Assembly (NCBI RefSeq): GCF_000315625.1
Contig: NW_005434635.1
Span: forward strand, 192,730 to 256,729
Direction of reading: 5' to 3'
DNA length: 64,000 bases
Origin: Guillardia theta CCMP2712
Lineage: Eukaryota > Cryptophyceae > Pyrenomonadales > Geminigeraceae
The notes under the pieces: generated by a model
Databases searched by the model: none
Seen by the model: the letters and a program-made list of their open reading frames with translations, nothing else
Told to the model about the DNA's origin: nothing
Translations under genes and position numbers: made by a program
Shown here: positions 23,335-35,262 of the stretch, piece by piece
Numbering within the stretch: position 1 is the stretch's first letter
Layout: every line of letters begins with the position of its first letter

Positions 23335-24304
23335 GACTCAAGAAAAGAGACACTAGTGTGAAGATGTAGCTGTTTGCGTCTGAACAGGTTCTATATATCT
23401 ATATGCCTCAAACGCTCTCGTGGTGTATGCTCTTTCACGTGACCTCACTCCCTTCTCTAACTGAAGAAATTCACTCAACGAAGAAGATGTTTGGCATCAT
23501 GCCACTGAATGCCGAAGATAGCGGAGAGCTGAAGATAGCATTCAAGTTCAATCCGCACCGCCTTTGACGTGACGGGCGTTCCCCCGGGGTAACGAAAATC
23601 TCTATATCCCTTTGAAGGAATGATCAAGCATGAAATTGTGCATTTCAAAAGTACATGTCCTCAAGTGAACCATCGCTGATTTCACCCAAGTGAATCCAAT
23701 ACGTTCCTTAGCAGCCCTTCATCCAGACTTTCCTGGCAAGACGCTTTATTGCATTGAAGGCTTCATATACAGAAATCCGAATAACCGACTTGAAGTTCTG
23801 TTGCTGCGGCATGATCCTGAGTCCCTGCCAGTTGCGGACATGGTTGACAGCAACTTACATGTTTCCTCGCCCGGCCTACCATGATGTTGGTGCCACCGTG
23901 ATGATAACCTGAAGGTTGCAGTGTGAATGTCCTTGAGATTACTCCATGACTCGTGAGATCACAATATGACGCCCTTCTACCGTAGCACCCCCATTACAGA
24001 CTGACTCGAGGCAGTGTCCGCTGCCGCTGCAGGCACTGCGGCCTCACTCGGAGTTCGGAGGAGTGCTGGAGCAGTTGTTCCTCTAGCAGGATCACCTCTT
24101 GAAGGCCACTAGCTCCTTCTGCGATGTTGCTGCCCATCGTCGTCATCCTCCCGGCAGTACGACAGTGAACTTGCCACAGTGAGTTGAGTTTGTAGGCTCC
24201 TCGTGGCCCGGGTGCTCTCGTTAGGAGGAGGTCCGGTCACCCCCTCGTAGCCATACAAAACAGGGGTGAGAGTGAGAGGGGGTGGTTTCAGGGTTTGCCG
24301 GGAA
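23335..24304. other. intergenic stretch
   Basis: I see no supported gene. An open frame at 23690-23884 reads like protein in its middle (GFIYRNPNNRLEVLLLRHDPES) but has no visible splice partners, so it may be a decayed exon. The last part is the promoter region of the helicase gene. Confidence 0.4.
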
Positions 24305-27300
24305 ATGGAGGCGGATTATGGAGCAGTGTGGTGCTTTTCGGGGGAGGAGGAGGAGGAGGAGGAGGAGGAGGAGGAGGAGGAGGAGGAGGAGGAGGAGGAG
24401 GAGGAGGAGGAGGAGGAAGGGGATGCTACTGCTGCTGATGACGACGACGATGACGACAATGAGGAGGAGGGCAAAAATTATGAGGGCATCGAGGAAGGCA
24501 AAGGGGAGGACAACAAAGAGGTTCCGATGAAGGGTAGGAAGAGGAAGGCGGTTGAGCTCAATTATCAGCTGGACTGCTTCCGTCCAAGGCCTCAATCGAC
24601 AGATACACAGGTTGGTCAGCATCGATCCACCTCTCACATGCTGCTCTTCAGCATTGTTTCTCCACCTCCACCCTCATTCCATCTTTCATTCTTCCGTCCT
24701 TCCCTGACTACAGTCTACTCATAAGGACAAGACTCCAGCAGGGATGGAGTTTCCGTATTTCGTCAACGAAAAAGAGTCCCTGAAAGGACAATATCAGGAA
24801 TATCGACTCTCTTTGATGGGAAGATGCATTCAGCAAAGGATGTCAAAAAGCAACGTCGTTGCAGCCAGGATAGAGGATTTCCTCCATTCCAACGTCGAAA
24901 CAACAAGTTACAATGAAGGAGAAGAGACGACTACGTTTGTGCAAAAACCTTTTGAAAGGAAGGTGAACACAGAAGAACCATTGATTGGATTCAACGAATG
25001 CATTGAATGAACTTTGTCGTCGCAGGCTCCAGCAGAGCCAGCATCCGAAGACGAGTCGACACGAGACGATGAGTGGAAGTGGAAGGATGATTATTACAAG
25101 CTCTTGCTCGGTTGGAGTCGATCCGATCTGAGTGCTCCACGAGAATCTATTGGGTTGAGGCAAATGCCGGCGGCGCAGACTAGAAGTTATGAGGACAAGA
25201 GGTAGCATTCCTGGCTATCTTAGATAGTCTGCCTCTCACGGTGCTGCTTCGCAGGGAGTACCTTGTTGGGAACCTTGAGTTTGTGGTAGAGGAAACGAGG
25301 GCGATGTTGCTGCAGTCGTTGCAATCAGTTGGAAGGCGGCAAGCAGACTTCGAGTTGAGTTTCGACGATCACCCTCACAAAGGTTTGGAGCATGTTTGGG
25401 GGGCTGGAAATCCCCCCTTACATCTATTCTCTCCCATCTCTCATTTTCTCTTGCCCTCCAGTCGCTTCCTTGCGCACGAAGCATCTCATCAGAGTGGAGT
25501 TCGATCTCCGTCAAACCAAGAAGTTCCAGCCATCTCCCGAGTTTCGCATGAGGAAGGTCTGGCTCGGACTCGACTGCAATCGCATACTGTCTCTTCTGAT
25601 GTTCATTCTTCTTCGACAGGCACAGCTGAAGTCCGGGACAATTTTCCTGCTCACCTGTAAATGTCAAGAAAAGTCAGGGAAGTCCAAGGTTTCGGAGTTC
25701 TTCGCTGCCCTGGCGGACTCTTCTTCTAGGGATACTAAGGGTGATTCCATTCCCCTGTGGGTTCACAAGAAGAATTCGAAGACTTTACAGGACATCGCCC
25801 CCAGCTCTCACCTGCGAGCCTTCTGTCTTTGCTCAGTGATCAGCCAGACGCGAATCTACGCCTGCTGCTCCAAACACGTCAAGTTCCCCCTCTTGACAAG
25901 CATGATGGTGCTATGACACTCCTTGGGCGGTCTTTGCCTCTCACTAGACTCTGTTGCCAGGGGGCGCCTTCTGCTGAGTACATCCGCTTCTTGTCCTCCA
26001 GCGAGGACGAGGAGAGTTCCTGCAGCGAACCCAGCGACGCCGTGCCTTGTTCTGCCCTTCAGAAGCTCAAGTCGGGGCGCAGCAAGGCGGAGGAAGCCTC
26101 GGCCACTTCAGCACGCGGCCCGTTGGAAACCTTGTACGCGGATGAGCTGGCGGGGCTGTACCCGGCTCAGCGGGAAGCCTTCTTGAAGTTCATGGAGTCA
26201 GTCCACTCCGATCCCATCGTCTCGAAGAAAGCGAGAGGTCAGCGACTTCCTTGGCCTCTAGTCATGCTCGACTCACCTTGCCCGCAGAGCCCCCCGGCTT
26301 CCATAGGGCGAGTGGGACCCAGCGGCTGCAGGTGAGCAACTTGATGGAGGCGGTGAAGTTACTGTTTTCGGTGGACCAGCTCGTCCATGGGCCACCAGGG
26401 ACGGGAAAGACGAAGTTGATCCTATCCTTGCTCAGAGCCCTTGCCGGGCACGTCAGGGCCGGGGGAGACGGGAAGGAGCGGAGGCCCAGGATCCTCGTTT
26501 CTGCAGCGACCAACAAGGCAGTGCTCGTGATGCTGGAGGGGATCCTGTCGCAGGGAGGAGGGCTCGACCCCCCCACGTGTGTCACGCTGCACGGGGTGGA
26601 GGAGAGGATCTTTGACTTGACAAGTAAGCTGCGCTGGGTCGCGGAGGGACGCGGTGAACTGACGGGGAGGATGAAGGTGGGGAGGAGTGGAGCTCGAGCA
26701 GGGCCGGCGCACACCTCAGGATCGAGGAGGTTCACTGCGGAACTCAGTTGAGCTCGCTGGTGCAGCACGTCTGCCTCCTGCGGCGAGACCTGCGGGGAAG
26801 CTCCAAGTCTGATGTGGTCAGGCGAGTGGAGGAGGTAAGAGAAACAGGCGGGAGGTGAGGAGCAGCTGCTGGTACTGATGGGCAGCAGATCGTCGCGAGG
26901 TACCAGCGCTGGTTTCCAATCAGCTGGAAGACGGAGATCGAACCTTTCTTCAGCAAGCTGTTGGGCGAAGTTGAGCAGATAGAGACGAACGGGAGGTTGC
27001 AAGGGATGGAAAGCAACCTGCTCGACTCTCTGCTGGAGGAGGTGGAGAGCAAGCTGAGAAGTCTGGAGCGGGATAGGAAGGTGGTCGACAACATAGCGAG
27101 CGAGAGGCTGAGAAACTCATCTCTCATCTTCTCGACTCTCATCAGCTCGGGCTCGTCCAGGCTTGGGAGGAGCTTGCCAGTCGACATCTTGATTGTGAGT
27201 CCGTTGGAGCAAGGGGGGGGGGGTGGGCGGGTGTCTCAGGGAGCAGAGGGCAGGAAGGAGTGAGAGGAGGTTGGGGGAGGGAGGACTTATGATGTTGCTT

Positions 27301-28593
27301 TAGGTGGACGAGGCATCGCAAGCTCTGGACGGTAAGGAAGGAGAGAAAGTTGAAATTTTCTGATTCTCGCGCACCTGCCTTCCTAGTGCACTTTCACCTC
27401 CTCCTGCCTCCTCCTGCCTCCTCCTGCCTCCTCCTGCCTCCTCCTGCCTCCTCCTGCCTTGTCTCCCACCCCCCCCCCACCCCCCCATTATCCTGGTCAT
27501 ACCAACATTTGGTTGCCAGGGGAGTTGCTGGTGGCTATGAGTTCTCTTAATCCACGACTTGCGCTGCTGGTCGGTGACCCTGCCCAGCTCCCTGCTCTTG
27601 TTTTCAGCCAGGTACTCTTCCAGCTCCTGCCTCTGATGCCGTCACCTCCATGCCCACTTCACCTCTCATCCTCCTGCTCTCCTGCTACCTTCTTGCTCCT
27701 CCTCTGACTTAGCTTCCACCGACCTCGATCTTTCCTCCTCTTCCTCCTCGCCTCACTTCCTGCATGTCTTACAGGACAAGAAGACCATCGCATGGTCGAC
27801 GCCGGCCATGTCAAGACTGATGGACGGCGGTCAGCCCTACGTGCTCCTGAACGAGCAGAGGAGAATGCCGGACGCTATCGCTGAGTTCCCCATCCGCGAG
27901 TTCTACGAGAACAGAGTCAAGAGCATGAAGAGCAGGTCCGGGCAGCCCTCCGTCAATCTCCAGCCGATCCCATGGCTGCGGCAGTGCTACTGCTTCGTGG
28001 ACGTCAAGGGGCAGGAGGAGGCGGGAGCTCTTTCTTCCGGCCCTGCTCTCGCTACCGACAGGAGCTACAGCAACAGGAGGGAGGCGATGCTCGTCTGTCA
28101 CATCCTGCAGCAGCTCCAGGGACAACTCCAGCTTGTACTGGGCAGGGACGTCTCCGTCATAACCTTCTACTCTGCGCAGGTGGAGGCGATCTACGACAGT
28201 CTGAGGAGGAAGGGGATGAACAGGAGGACGGGAGTCTACACTGTTGACAGCTTCCAGGGGTCGGAGAGCGACGTCGTCTTGTGCTCCTGCGTGCGATCCA
28301 ACGGCGGAGGAGGATGCGGCTTCCTGGCAGACAGGAGGAGGCTCAACGTTGCCCTCACCCGTGCCAAGAAACTGCTTATCGTCGTCGGGTCTGCGTCGAC
28401 GCTGAAAAGATCTTCAAGCGCGGCCCTCCGCATGTTGGTGGAGGACGCGGAGAAGAGGAAGGTGGTGGTGGAGGAGGAAGAGTTGGTGGGCAAGGGGGTG
28501 AGGGCCTGGGGTGACAGGGAGCTGATGGGACGGAGGATGAGCCATGGAGGAGCTAGAGGGAGGGAGGCGAAGAGGAGGAGGGAGAAGAAATGA
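24305..28593 (+). CDS. UPF1-like superfamily 1 helicase with poly-Glu N-terminus
   Basis: ATG at 24305 precedes a run of about 25 Glu and an Asp-rich stretch. Exon 24305-24610 joins at 24726, and further short introns follow. All UPF1-like SF1B motifs are visible in order: motif I GPPGTGKT (26389-26412), Ia with SAATNKAV, II VDEASQA (from 27303, after an intron), III GDPAQLP (about 27570), the LNEQRRMP region (about 27850), IV ITFYSAQ, V DSFQGSESD and VI LNVALTRAKK (to about 28370). Members unwind RNA or DNA (UPF1, IGHMBP2, senataxin). No UPF1-type CH zinc domain or R3H domain is seen, so the subfamily is unresolved. Exon ends between 25.2 and 26.4 kb are approximate. It converges with the next gene, 21 bases away. 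Confidence 0.85.
24343..24418 (+). repeat. (GGA)n coding poly-Glu tract
   Basis: An almost pure GAG/GGA trinucleotide run encodes the acidic N-terminus of the helicase. Length is likely to vary between strains. Confidence 0.9.
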
Positions 28594-28614
28594 AGCAAGG
28601 GCAGGAGAGCGTCT

Positions 28615-30177
28615 TCATGATCGCTGGATGGTTTGGGCAAGAGCGTCGCAAGCCCGGCAGGGGGAGGAGGACGGAAGATTTTTCTGCTCCATCAGTCGGA
28701 GGTGGAGCTGCTGGGCCTCGTGCAAGAACTGCTCCTGTCGTGCGAGTCTCAGAAAGGGGAAGGACAAGAGGCGGCTGACCGCATGGTGATGGTCGTTGAG
28801 CGCGACTGCCTTCTCCCCCTCAGCGATGGCGTCGGCAAACCTCTTCTCCTGCGGCACATGTCACGTTCTCATGACATTGGAGCAGCATGGAGATGAAGAG
28901 TGAGAGACAAGGAGTGAGAGAAAGGGGAAACAGGAGGAGGAGGAGGAGGAGGAGGAGGAGGAGGAGGAGGAGGAGGAGGAGAGGAGGAGGAAAGGGAAGA
29001 TTGAGGGGGAGAGAGGATGGAGGGGGGATCGCGAGTGATTACAGTAGCATTCAAGGAAGAAGCCTGAGAGCAAGGAGCGTCAGCTCAGCACAGCATCGGA
29101 GTGTCGCTGTACCTCTTCCATCGACTCCTTCCTTTTGCGCATGCTGCTGACTATTCCAGAGATCTTCTGAACCTGGCGGAAGGGAGCATGAGACAACAGG
29201 AGGGAACCTCCACATTCCTGCTCCTCACCAGCGCTCGCAGGTCCCTCTTCGTCTCTCTCGCCTGCTTCTCCTTCGTCTCTCGCGCTGTCGCATCCACCAC
29301 GTAGGAGCCAACCTGCCGCACCTGCTGCGAACTTCAGCTCCCGGGGGCTCGAGCCTTGTGCTGTGGTGGACCTCGTTGGAGATGCGATGGATGCTGGAGG
29401 AGAGCTCCTTGATCTCATGCCGAACGTTGTCGTTGTTCCTCCTCCTCCTCAGCCCCCTGTTCAGCCCTGACTTACCAACGTCTGCCCGCACGCTCCTCCT
29501 TCACCTCCTTGCATCTTGTAGCTGCCCCACAAACCGATTGATCTTCACGTCCTGCCGCCGGATGGATGGCCAGCTGTGCAGGCCGGCGGCCCGATTAAGC
29601 TTCTTCACGAGCTTGTTCACCGTGATCGCCCTCCTCGCGTCCTTCTCAGCGTCTTTGAAGTCGTGCAGCTGGATGTTGCGCTTGCCCCTGTCGATCAGGG
29701 ACGCGATCTTCGCTTGTTCCCCCTGCAGCTTCCTCCTCAAGGCTTGCTTCTGCTCTCTGCCACGTCGGGGGTCAGCAGCACATCCTACGGCCAAGAGCCT
29801 TCAGACCTGATCTCCTCCCTCTCCACGATGAGCTTCTCCAGCGCCTTCGCCTCCTTCAGGAGGTCCGGGTGCTTGTCGATCTCCTTCATGAAACACCCTT
29901 TGGCGTCCTCATTCCAGTTGCACACACAGCTTGCTTCCCTCGCGCATCGCTGCGCTGCTCTCGTCACCAGCTCCTTGAGGCTCGGGATGCAGTCTGGATC
30001 TGTCCTGCACTCCACCACTGTCTCATGCACCGGAGACCTCGACCGGAGCGACTCAGGCCCGGGGGGACCCAGGATACCGATGGTGGCCAACAGCAAGGCG
30101 GAGCAAAGGAGGAGCAAGGGGCGACTTGACCGATACCAGCGCTGATCTCTCAGTTGCAGCGGAGGCGATTCGACCAT
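28615..30177 (-). CDS. membrane-anchored coiled-coil protein
   Basis: ATG at 30177 starts exon 30177-29807, followed by 29756-29505 and 29456-29372, all in phase, and then further exons to a stop at 28615. Residues about 17-40 form a signal anchor (PLLLLCSALLLATIGIL). A small Cys-containing region follows (VECRTDPDC, CVCNWNEDAKGC). The rest is charged heptad-like helix (KLQGEQAKIASLIDRG, NVRHEIKELSSSIHRISNE, QKISGIVSSMRKRKE, EQFLHEAQQLHLRLMEQ). The exons between 29370 and 28850 are supported by coding character, but their borders are approximate. The pattern suggests a type II membrane tether with a long coiled coil. No named family is recognised. Confidence 0.6.
28936..28992. repeat. (GGA)n microsatellite in intron
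   Basis: A GGA run on the plus strand lies between the last exons of the minus-strand coiled-coil gene. Confidence 0.9.
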
Positions 30178-32139
30178 GAGCGAGCGGTCTCGTGTCAAAA
30201 CATCCCCACGACGACCTGCCAGGTGCTGTTACGTCAGTAGTCAAGACCAGCCGTTCGCGTGCTAGCGCGGATCCCTACAGGGGACAAGACATGAGAAAGG
30301 GATGCCAGTGATGCCAGTGTTGGTGTTAAAGTAGGTGGATGTGGCGACGGGGACGTTCATCGTCGAGGTTAGGTTCCAGGTTACGTTTGAGATCGAGGTC
30401 GACACAGAGGGAGAGTGTGTGGTTTGGGGGTCTAATCTTCGAAAAACACGCTAATTCCCTCAACATCGTGTTGCTCTATTCGTCATATATCTTTCTTTCG
30501 TTATACCATGAATCATGGAACAATCTCTGACGGTCAATGAAGTTACATGGTAAAGGAGATTCGCCATGGTTGTTTATCATTATCCTCATCATCCTGAGTA
30601 TCATCTCTTCCCTCGCTTCCTGCCCCTTCGTCCTTGTCCTGTTGCTACTCCTCTCCCTCCTCTCTGTCATCATCTTCCTATCTTTCCTCTCCCCTCGCCC
30701 TCCGACTCGCTTCCTGGCCCTTCCTCCCTGCCCGACTGCGATTCGATGCTGTCATGATTTGCTTCCTAGCTATGGACCCGGCGCCGCCCGCCCTCCGAAT
30801 AAACAGTCTGGTCTCAGTTACGTAGCACTTCCGGAGTCCTATCGGAGTTTCAGAGCCGGAGGCCCGGAGGAGAATGAGGGGGATGAAGGAACCTCTGTTT
30901 TTCGTTTACTACTGCTGTAAAAGGATTTAGCTGTAAAATTCATTTTTAACCATCGCGTTTCTAGAACCCGACGCGGGTGGAAGGTGATCGAAGGGGTGGT
31001 GGGGGTACTTAAGGCTAGGTAGCCTCAAGGGTTGGGTTGGCCCGCCTCATGAAGGTGGGTTCCATGAAATACACGGGGGTTGTACAAATTGTTCTGTGAT
31101 ATGGGTGGGGTATTGTAAAGTACTCCCCTTTTCACCTAATTTCCATTTGTTTTCTATGGTGGGGTGAAGCACAAAAGAGAGGTGGGGTCTATGGGGTGGT
31201 ACCAAGAAAAGGGTAGTCCTTGGGCTCTGATGTTCGGAGGGACGCAATGAAGAAGAGTGGCACATCGCCAATCAAGGGGGTAGGGTGTGGTAAGTGCATC
31301 CTAATGGACTGGTACCAAAGGGGGTCCTTCCGAGTCAATTCACATGGTGGGTGGTCAGAGAATTTTCTTTGTGTGGGTAGGGTACTAAGTACCCACCCGC
31401 CATTTCCCGCACCTAGCTTCATGTCTTTGTGGAAATTAAAATGGGGCGGAAGTTTATTGAGGGTGGGGTCCTCGATGAGAGCCTTAAAACCGAACGGGTG
31501 GTATGATTTGAGTGGATTCAAGGGGGTGGAATACAAATGGGGTGGGTAGTCGGAATGAAGGGGTTGAAAGGAAGTTTTGAGATCGAAACCTGTAAAGAGC
31601 AGGGTGAGGGTATAAATAATTGTTCAGCAAGCAGGTAGGTGGGGTAGTATCAAATTCAGGGTACTGGGGTCACAACATGAAAAGTCTCCGAAGTCGGGTT
31701 CAATCCTGGGGGTGAGGGTACCTACCCTTGAGGTCTACAAAAACAATCAGCTATGACAAAATACCATGAATAAGGGGTACTACCTATCTTTGTGGGTCAC
31801 TAATGAACACAGGTCGAATACATGGGGTATCACAAGAAACAATGTTTCTAAGGTAGGGTCCATGTACAGAGGGGTACTCGAAACGGGATCGGGGGCTGGG
31901 GGTGGGGTGAGGACCCATATAAGATCGAAAGAATCGTGGCATGGAACTGCACAGAGTGTGAGGAGTTGGTAGAGGCTACGTACGCAACACAAAGATCATA
32001 AGAGCAGACTAGTTTGTCTTGTTGTTACCGTTCCTGTGTTTCAAGTTCTACTTGTCGACAAGTTCCAAAGGAGGCAACTCAACCTTATCCCTTGATTGAT
32101 CAAAGATTCAAACCCCCTTCCTACCATCGAAGTTCTGAT
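30178..32139. other. intergenic, with kilobase-long GGGGTA-rich tract
   Basis: 30178-30950 has pyrimidine-rich sequence and no supported gene. About 30970-31930 is strongly strand-biased: the plus strand is dense in GGGGTA, GGGTGGGG, GTGGGTA and GGTAGGGT, in no fixed period. It ends just before the plastid-targeted gene. Open frames through it on either strand are low-complexity. Confidence 0.6.
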
Positions 32140-33027
32140 ATGGCTTTGAAAGCTTCCTTTCTCTTTCTTCTTTCTGCCTTCTTGGCGGTGTCAGTGAATC
32201 AATCCTTGGCATTCCACGTTCCCGTGACTGGGAGAGCAGCTCTTGCTCTGCAGACCCCATCCCTGCGCTCGAAGACTTGCGTGCATGGGGCAAGCTCCCT
32301 GCGTTGTGCGACATCGGCGCAACCTCTCAAAGACAACATCTTTTTGAACAGGATGGCTACCAGCATGGAAGTAATGATCTCTCGCGTTTTCCCCGCCGGA
32401 GCAGGATGGCAGTTGGCATCCATCATGGCGAGCAATGCTGGAGTGGCAACAAACTCGCTCCTTTTCTGCAGCCTCCTGGGCTTTGGCAACTTCTTTGGAG
32501 TGATCGTAGGACACATGCTGTGGGAGGGTCTGAAGAAGGTCGTGAGAGGAGACGTCGATCTTTCCCGGGAGTTTCAGGTCGCGTCCTTGCTCGGTGGAGC
32601 CGCGTTCTTCTCTGGCCTGTCATGGCAGGTGGCGATGAATATCTTCAAAGCTGTCGGGGTTGGGCTGTACCAGTCCTTCACTTCAGTCGGCATTGTGTGC
32701 ACCATGGCCTTCTTTCTGGGAATGCGCCTCATGCGACAGAACCTGAGCCCCATCATGTCGGCTGTGGACAAGAACTCGTTCGTGAACGTCCGGTCGGACA
32801 TCGGCCTTTCCATTGCTATCGGAGGAGCTACGGCTGGTCTTGTCTTCACTGACGCCTTCTTGGGCGCATCTCCTTTCCTCGCCTTCCTCGAAATGAAGAC
32901 GGCTGTATCTCCCCTCGTCTCTGTGCTCTTCGGCGGTCTTGCTTCCTCCTTGGGTTTCCTCGCCACCACGGCAGTCCAGGCTCTGAACAAGAAGAAGTGC
33001 TGGTTGGACAGCAACTTCAAACCCTGA
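32140..33027 (+). CDS. plastid-targeted multi-span membrane protein, unknown family
   Basis: A single exon of 295 residues. The N-terminus is a signal peptide (ASFLFLLSAFLAVSV) ending SLA|FHVP, followed by a Ser/Arg-rich transit-like stretch to about residue 65. An aromatic residue right after the signal cleavage site is the known import signal of red-lineage complex plastids. The mature part has about five hydrophobic segments rich in Gly and Ala (SLLFCSLLGFGNFFGVIVG, ASLLGGAAFFSGLSW, IVCTMAFFLGMRLM, IAIGGATAGLVFTDAFL, VLFGGLASSLGFLATT), so it is probably a thylakoid or envelope protein. The in-frame extension upstream to 32014 lacks coding character. I do not recognise the family. Confidence 0.8.
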   Translation: MALKASFLFLLSAFLAVSVNQSLAFHVPVTGRAALALQTPSLRSKTCVHGASSLRCATSAQPLKDNIFLNRMATSMEVMISRVFPAGAGWQLASIMASNAGVATNSLLFCSLLGFGNFFGVIVGHMLWEGLKKVVRGDVDLSREFQVASLLGGAAFFSGLSWQVAMNIFKAVGVGLYQSFTSVGIVCTMAFFLGMRLMRQNLSPIMSAVDKNSFVNVRSDIGLSIAIGGATAGLVFTDAFLGASPFLAFLEMKTAVSPLVSVLFGGLASSLGFLATTAVQALNKKKCWLDSNFKP

Positions 33028-33134
33028 GCAAATCGACGTTTCCCGTGAGGATGTGACATTTCTCTGTCAGTGTACAATATTCTTGACCGTCTTATCTTTT
33101 TGTGTGAGTTTTGAAATTAGTTCAAGTTTCGCTT
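33028..33134. other. short convergent spacer
   Basis: About 107 bases separate the stop codons of the plastid-targeted gene and the minus-strand coiled-coil gene. It must hold both 3' ends; no clear AATAAA is seen. Confidence 0.4.
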
Positions 33135-35262
33135 CTACATAAACTTCACTTCAGATAATCGCTCTTGTGCAGCACATCCAAAGGTTTCCCGTTCTTCACC
33201 TTGCAAGATCACCATCAGCTTGTCACTGTAGTGCATCAATTTCACCTCCTCTGCCATTAGCACGATAAGGTGAGGAAGAAGCTTGTGATTGAGAGAGGTT
33301 GCTTTATTCGCCTTCGCCTTCAGCTGCTCGATCTCTGCACCTGAGAACAGCGGTCAAGATAAACAAGACCCGTCGATGGTGCGAGCACACGTGCTCCCTG
33401 CAGCTGCTTCTCTGCTGCTTTCAGCTGCAACGCAAGGTGAGAAGCTGCAGCGAACAAGGACGCGAGACCTCCTTCTTCAACTGGACGTTGGCGTTCTTCT
33501 TGCTCTCGTCGGCAAGCGAGAGCCGGAGATCTTGGTTCTCTGCCTCCAGCCGCACGCACCTGGAATGCAGTCAGCGCATTTCCTCTCTGCTCTCTGCGCC
33601 TTGATTGCCTGCGTTGCGCCGCCTCCTTCTCACTTCGCAAGCTCTCTGGGATCACGACATGAGCAGGCATCCCTTGCTCATGATGAACCCACCATGATCG
33701 TTGGCGCTCTGCTGCAGGCTCCTCCTCAGCTCCCGGATCTCCGTCTCCCGTCAGTCATAGAATGGGGGGAGCAGGAGATGAGATTCACTTGAGTCTCGAA
33801 CGAACGGGAGATGTTCTTCTGCAGAAATAAGTGAGCAGCTCGTTTTCGCGGCTAGTCGGCGGCACACACTTTGTCTTGGACCAGCCGCTCGATCTCCCAT
33901 GTAGCATCGTCTCGCTCAGCCTGAGCTTTCTTCACCTTGATTACATAGGAGCATGAGAACGAGCTATCGCTGTCCCCACACTGATACAACGCACCCATCA
34001 CACCTCCGCCCCCCTCCCCGCCCCCCCTGGCTCCTTCCCACTCCGCCCCCGTCACCATCTGACGCAGTTCGTCAATTTCCTTCTGGCGTGTTTCGACGCT
34101 GAGGTCACATTGCACTGACGCGTCAGCCTTGCAGACTTCTTCCATGGACGTCAGCAGCGGTAGCAGATAAGTCGCCTTGCCTTTGGCTTTTTTCACGCTG
34201 TCTAGAGTTGCCTTGACGACGTCTTTCCTCTCTCTTGGCGATGGAATGCTGTTGTTGATCTCCTGCACTATCTGCATTGCCTGCCCCTTGCCATCAGCCT
34301 AGGACACCGAACTCTCGCATGCACCTCAAGCATCATGCATCGACTCTCTGCAGACTCGAGTTGAGCGAGGAGCTTGGAATCTGCATCTGCAAACTTGGAA
34401 GCCTGGTGGGGGGGCAAGCTTGAGGGCAGCAAGAGACAACAGACATCAGGGCACCGCCAACCGCAGGGCTTCGTTCTCAACCAGAAGTCCGTCGATTCTC
34501 TCTCTTTCACGGCAGCGTTCAGAGCGAGGATGAGGGAAAAACTGAAAGGCGATCATGTCAAATACTCACTGCTGATCTCGTGAGGTCTGCTCTAAAACTT
34601 GATATCTTCCCTCCATCTCTTTCTGCCTTTTCACACACCGAGTCATTTCGCACCACCTCCCGGGCAATTTTCAGCAACCACCTGCCGTGGCTCTCGACAA
34701 GGATCCTTGTGCATTCCTGCTGGAGCTCATCGAACTGATCCAAAAACTTGTTCTTTATCTCTTTCCCTGCCTCCTGGGCTTTCCTCAGGTCCTCTGACAC
34801 TTGAACGACGGAATTTTCCGCGTCATGCAAAGCTGCTCTCAGCCTGAGAATCTCTTCCTGCAGCCCACGTGCTTCCGCAGTTGTGTCCTTGAGCCTCGTC
34901 CTCTCCGCATCCTGAAGTCTGGAACGATCTATCATCATCATGTTGCCCAAAGTGACACGTAGGACAACCGGGATGCAAGCCTCGATGCCTCCTCCTCTGC
35001 CGCCTGCTTTGCCTGCCGGGCAAGCAGGCAAGCTTGCAATGCAGAGTCTTTCATCTTCTCTTCTCTCTTGAGCTTCTCGACCAATTGAGCATTCTCCACT
35101 TTCAGTTCCTGTCAATCACGTTGCTGATCAGTCAAGGGCAGAAGAATCACAATCGAGCACGTTGAGCTCGCTGCTCCGTGTCACGTGGACTCCAGGTGGG
35201 CCACTCCTCCATGGCGTGATCCTCCTGGAGAAGCTAGATGAGTCCAGCTCCGTCTCAGCCAT
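33135..35262 (-). CDS. long coiled-coil protein
   Basis: ATG at 35262 starts exon 35262-35185 (26 codons), then 35108-34959, in phase. The next exon continues after a 46-bp intron with DAERTRLKDTTAEARGLQEE and heptad-like sequence to about 34.6 kb. Further exons at about 34.4, 34.27-33.85 and 33.75-33.45 kb (VRLEAENQDLRLSLADES) lead to the last exon, which ends KLMVILQGEE...LSEVKFM with TAG at 33137-33135. The protein is almost entirely Lys/Glu/Leu-rich coiled coil without a membrane helix, as in cytoskeletal or centrosomal scaffolds. No motor domain is seen. Exon borders after the second are approximate. I prefer this frame to the longer open frame at 35115-34558 because it gives continuous heptads. 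Confidence 0.6.

Noticed and set aside
23690-23884. 64-codon frame with protein-like middle
   Set aside because: No upstream or downstream exon could be joined; kept only as a possible decayed exon in the intergenic note.
24221-24637. Minus-strand poly-Leu frame
   Set aside because: It is the complement of the poly-Glu coding tract of the helicase.
30537-30920. Plus-strand frame that looks like a membrane protein (LFIIILIILSIISSL)
   Set aside because: The hydrophobicity comes from a C/T-rich tract, three frames look alike, and no splice partners or homology are visible.
31000-31920. Idea that the GGGGTA tract is an interstitial telomere array
   Set aside because: There is no fixed repeat unit or period, and the strings vary too much; telomere identity of this organism cannot be established from the window.
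33289-33792. 167-codon plus-strand frame
   Set aside because: It is antisense to exons of the coiled-coil gene; the minus strand has heptads and splice sites.
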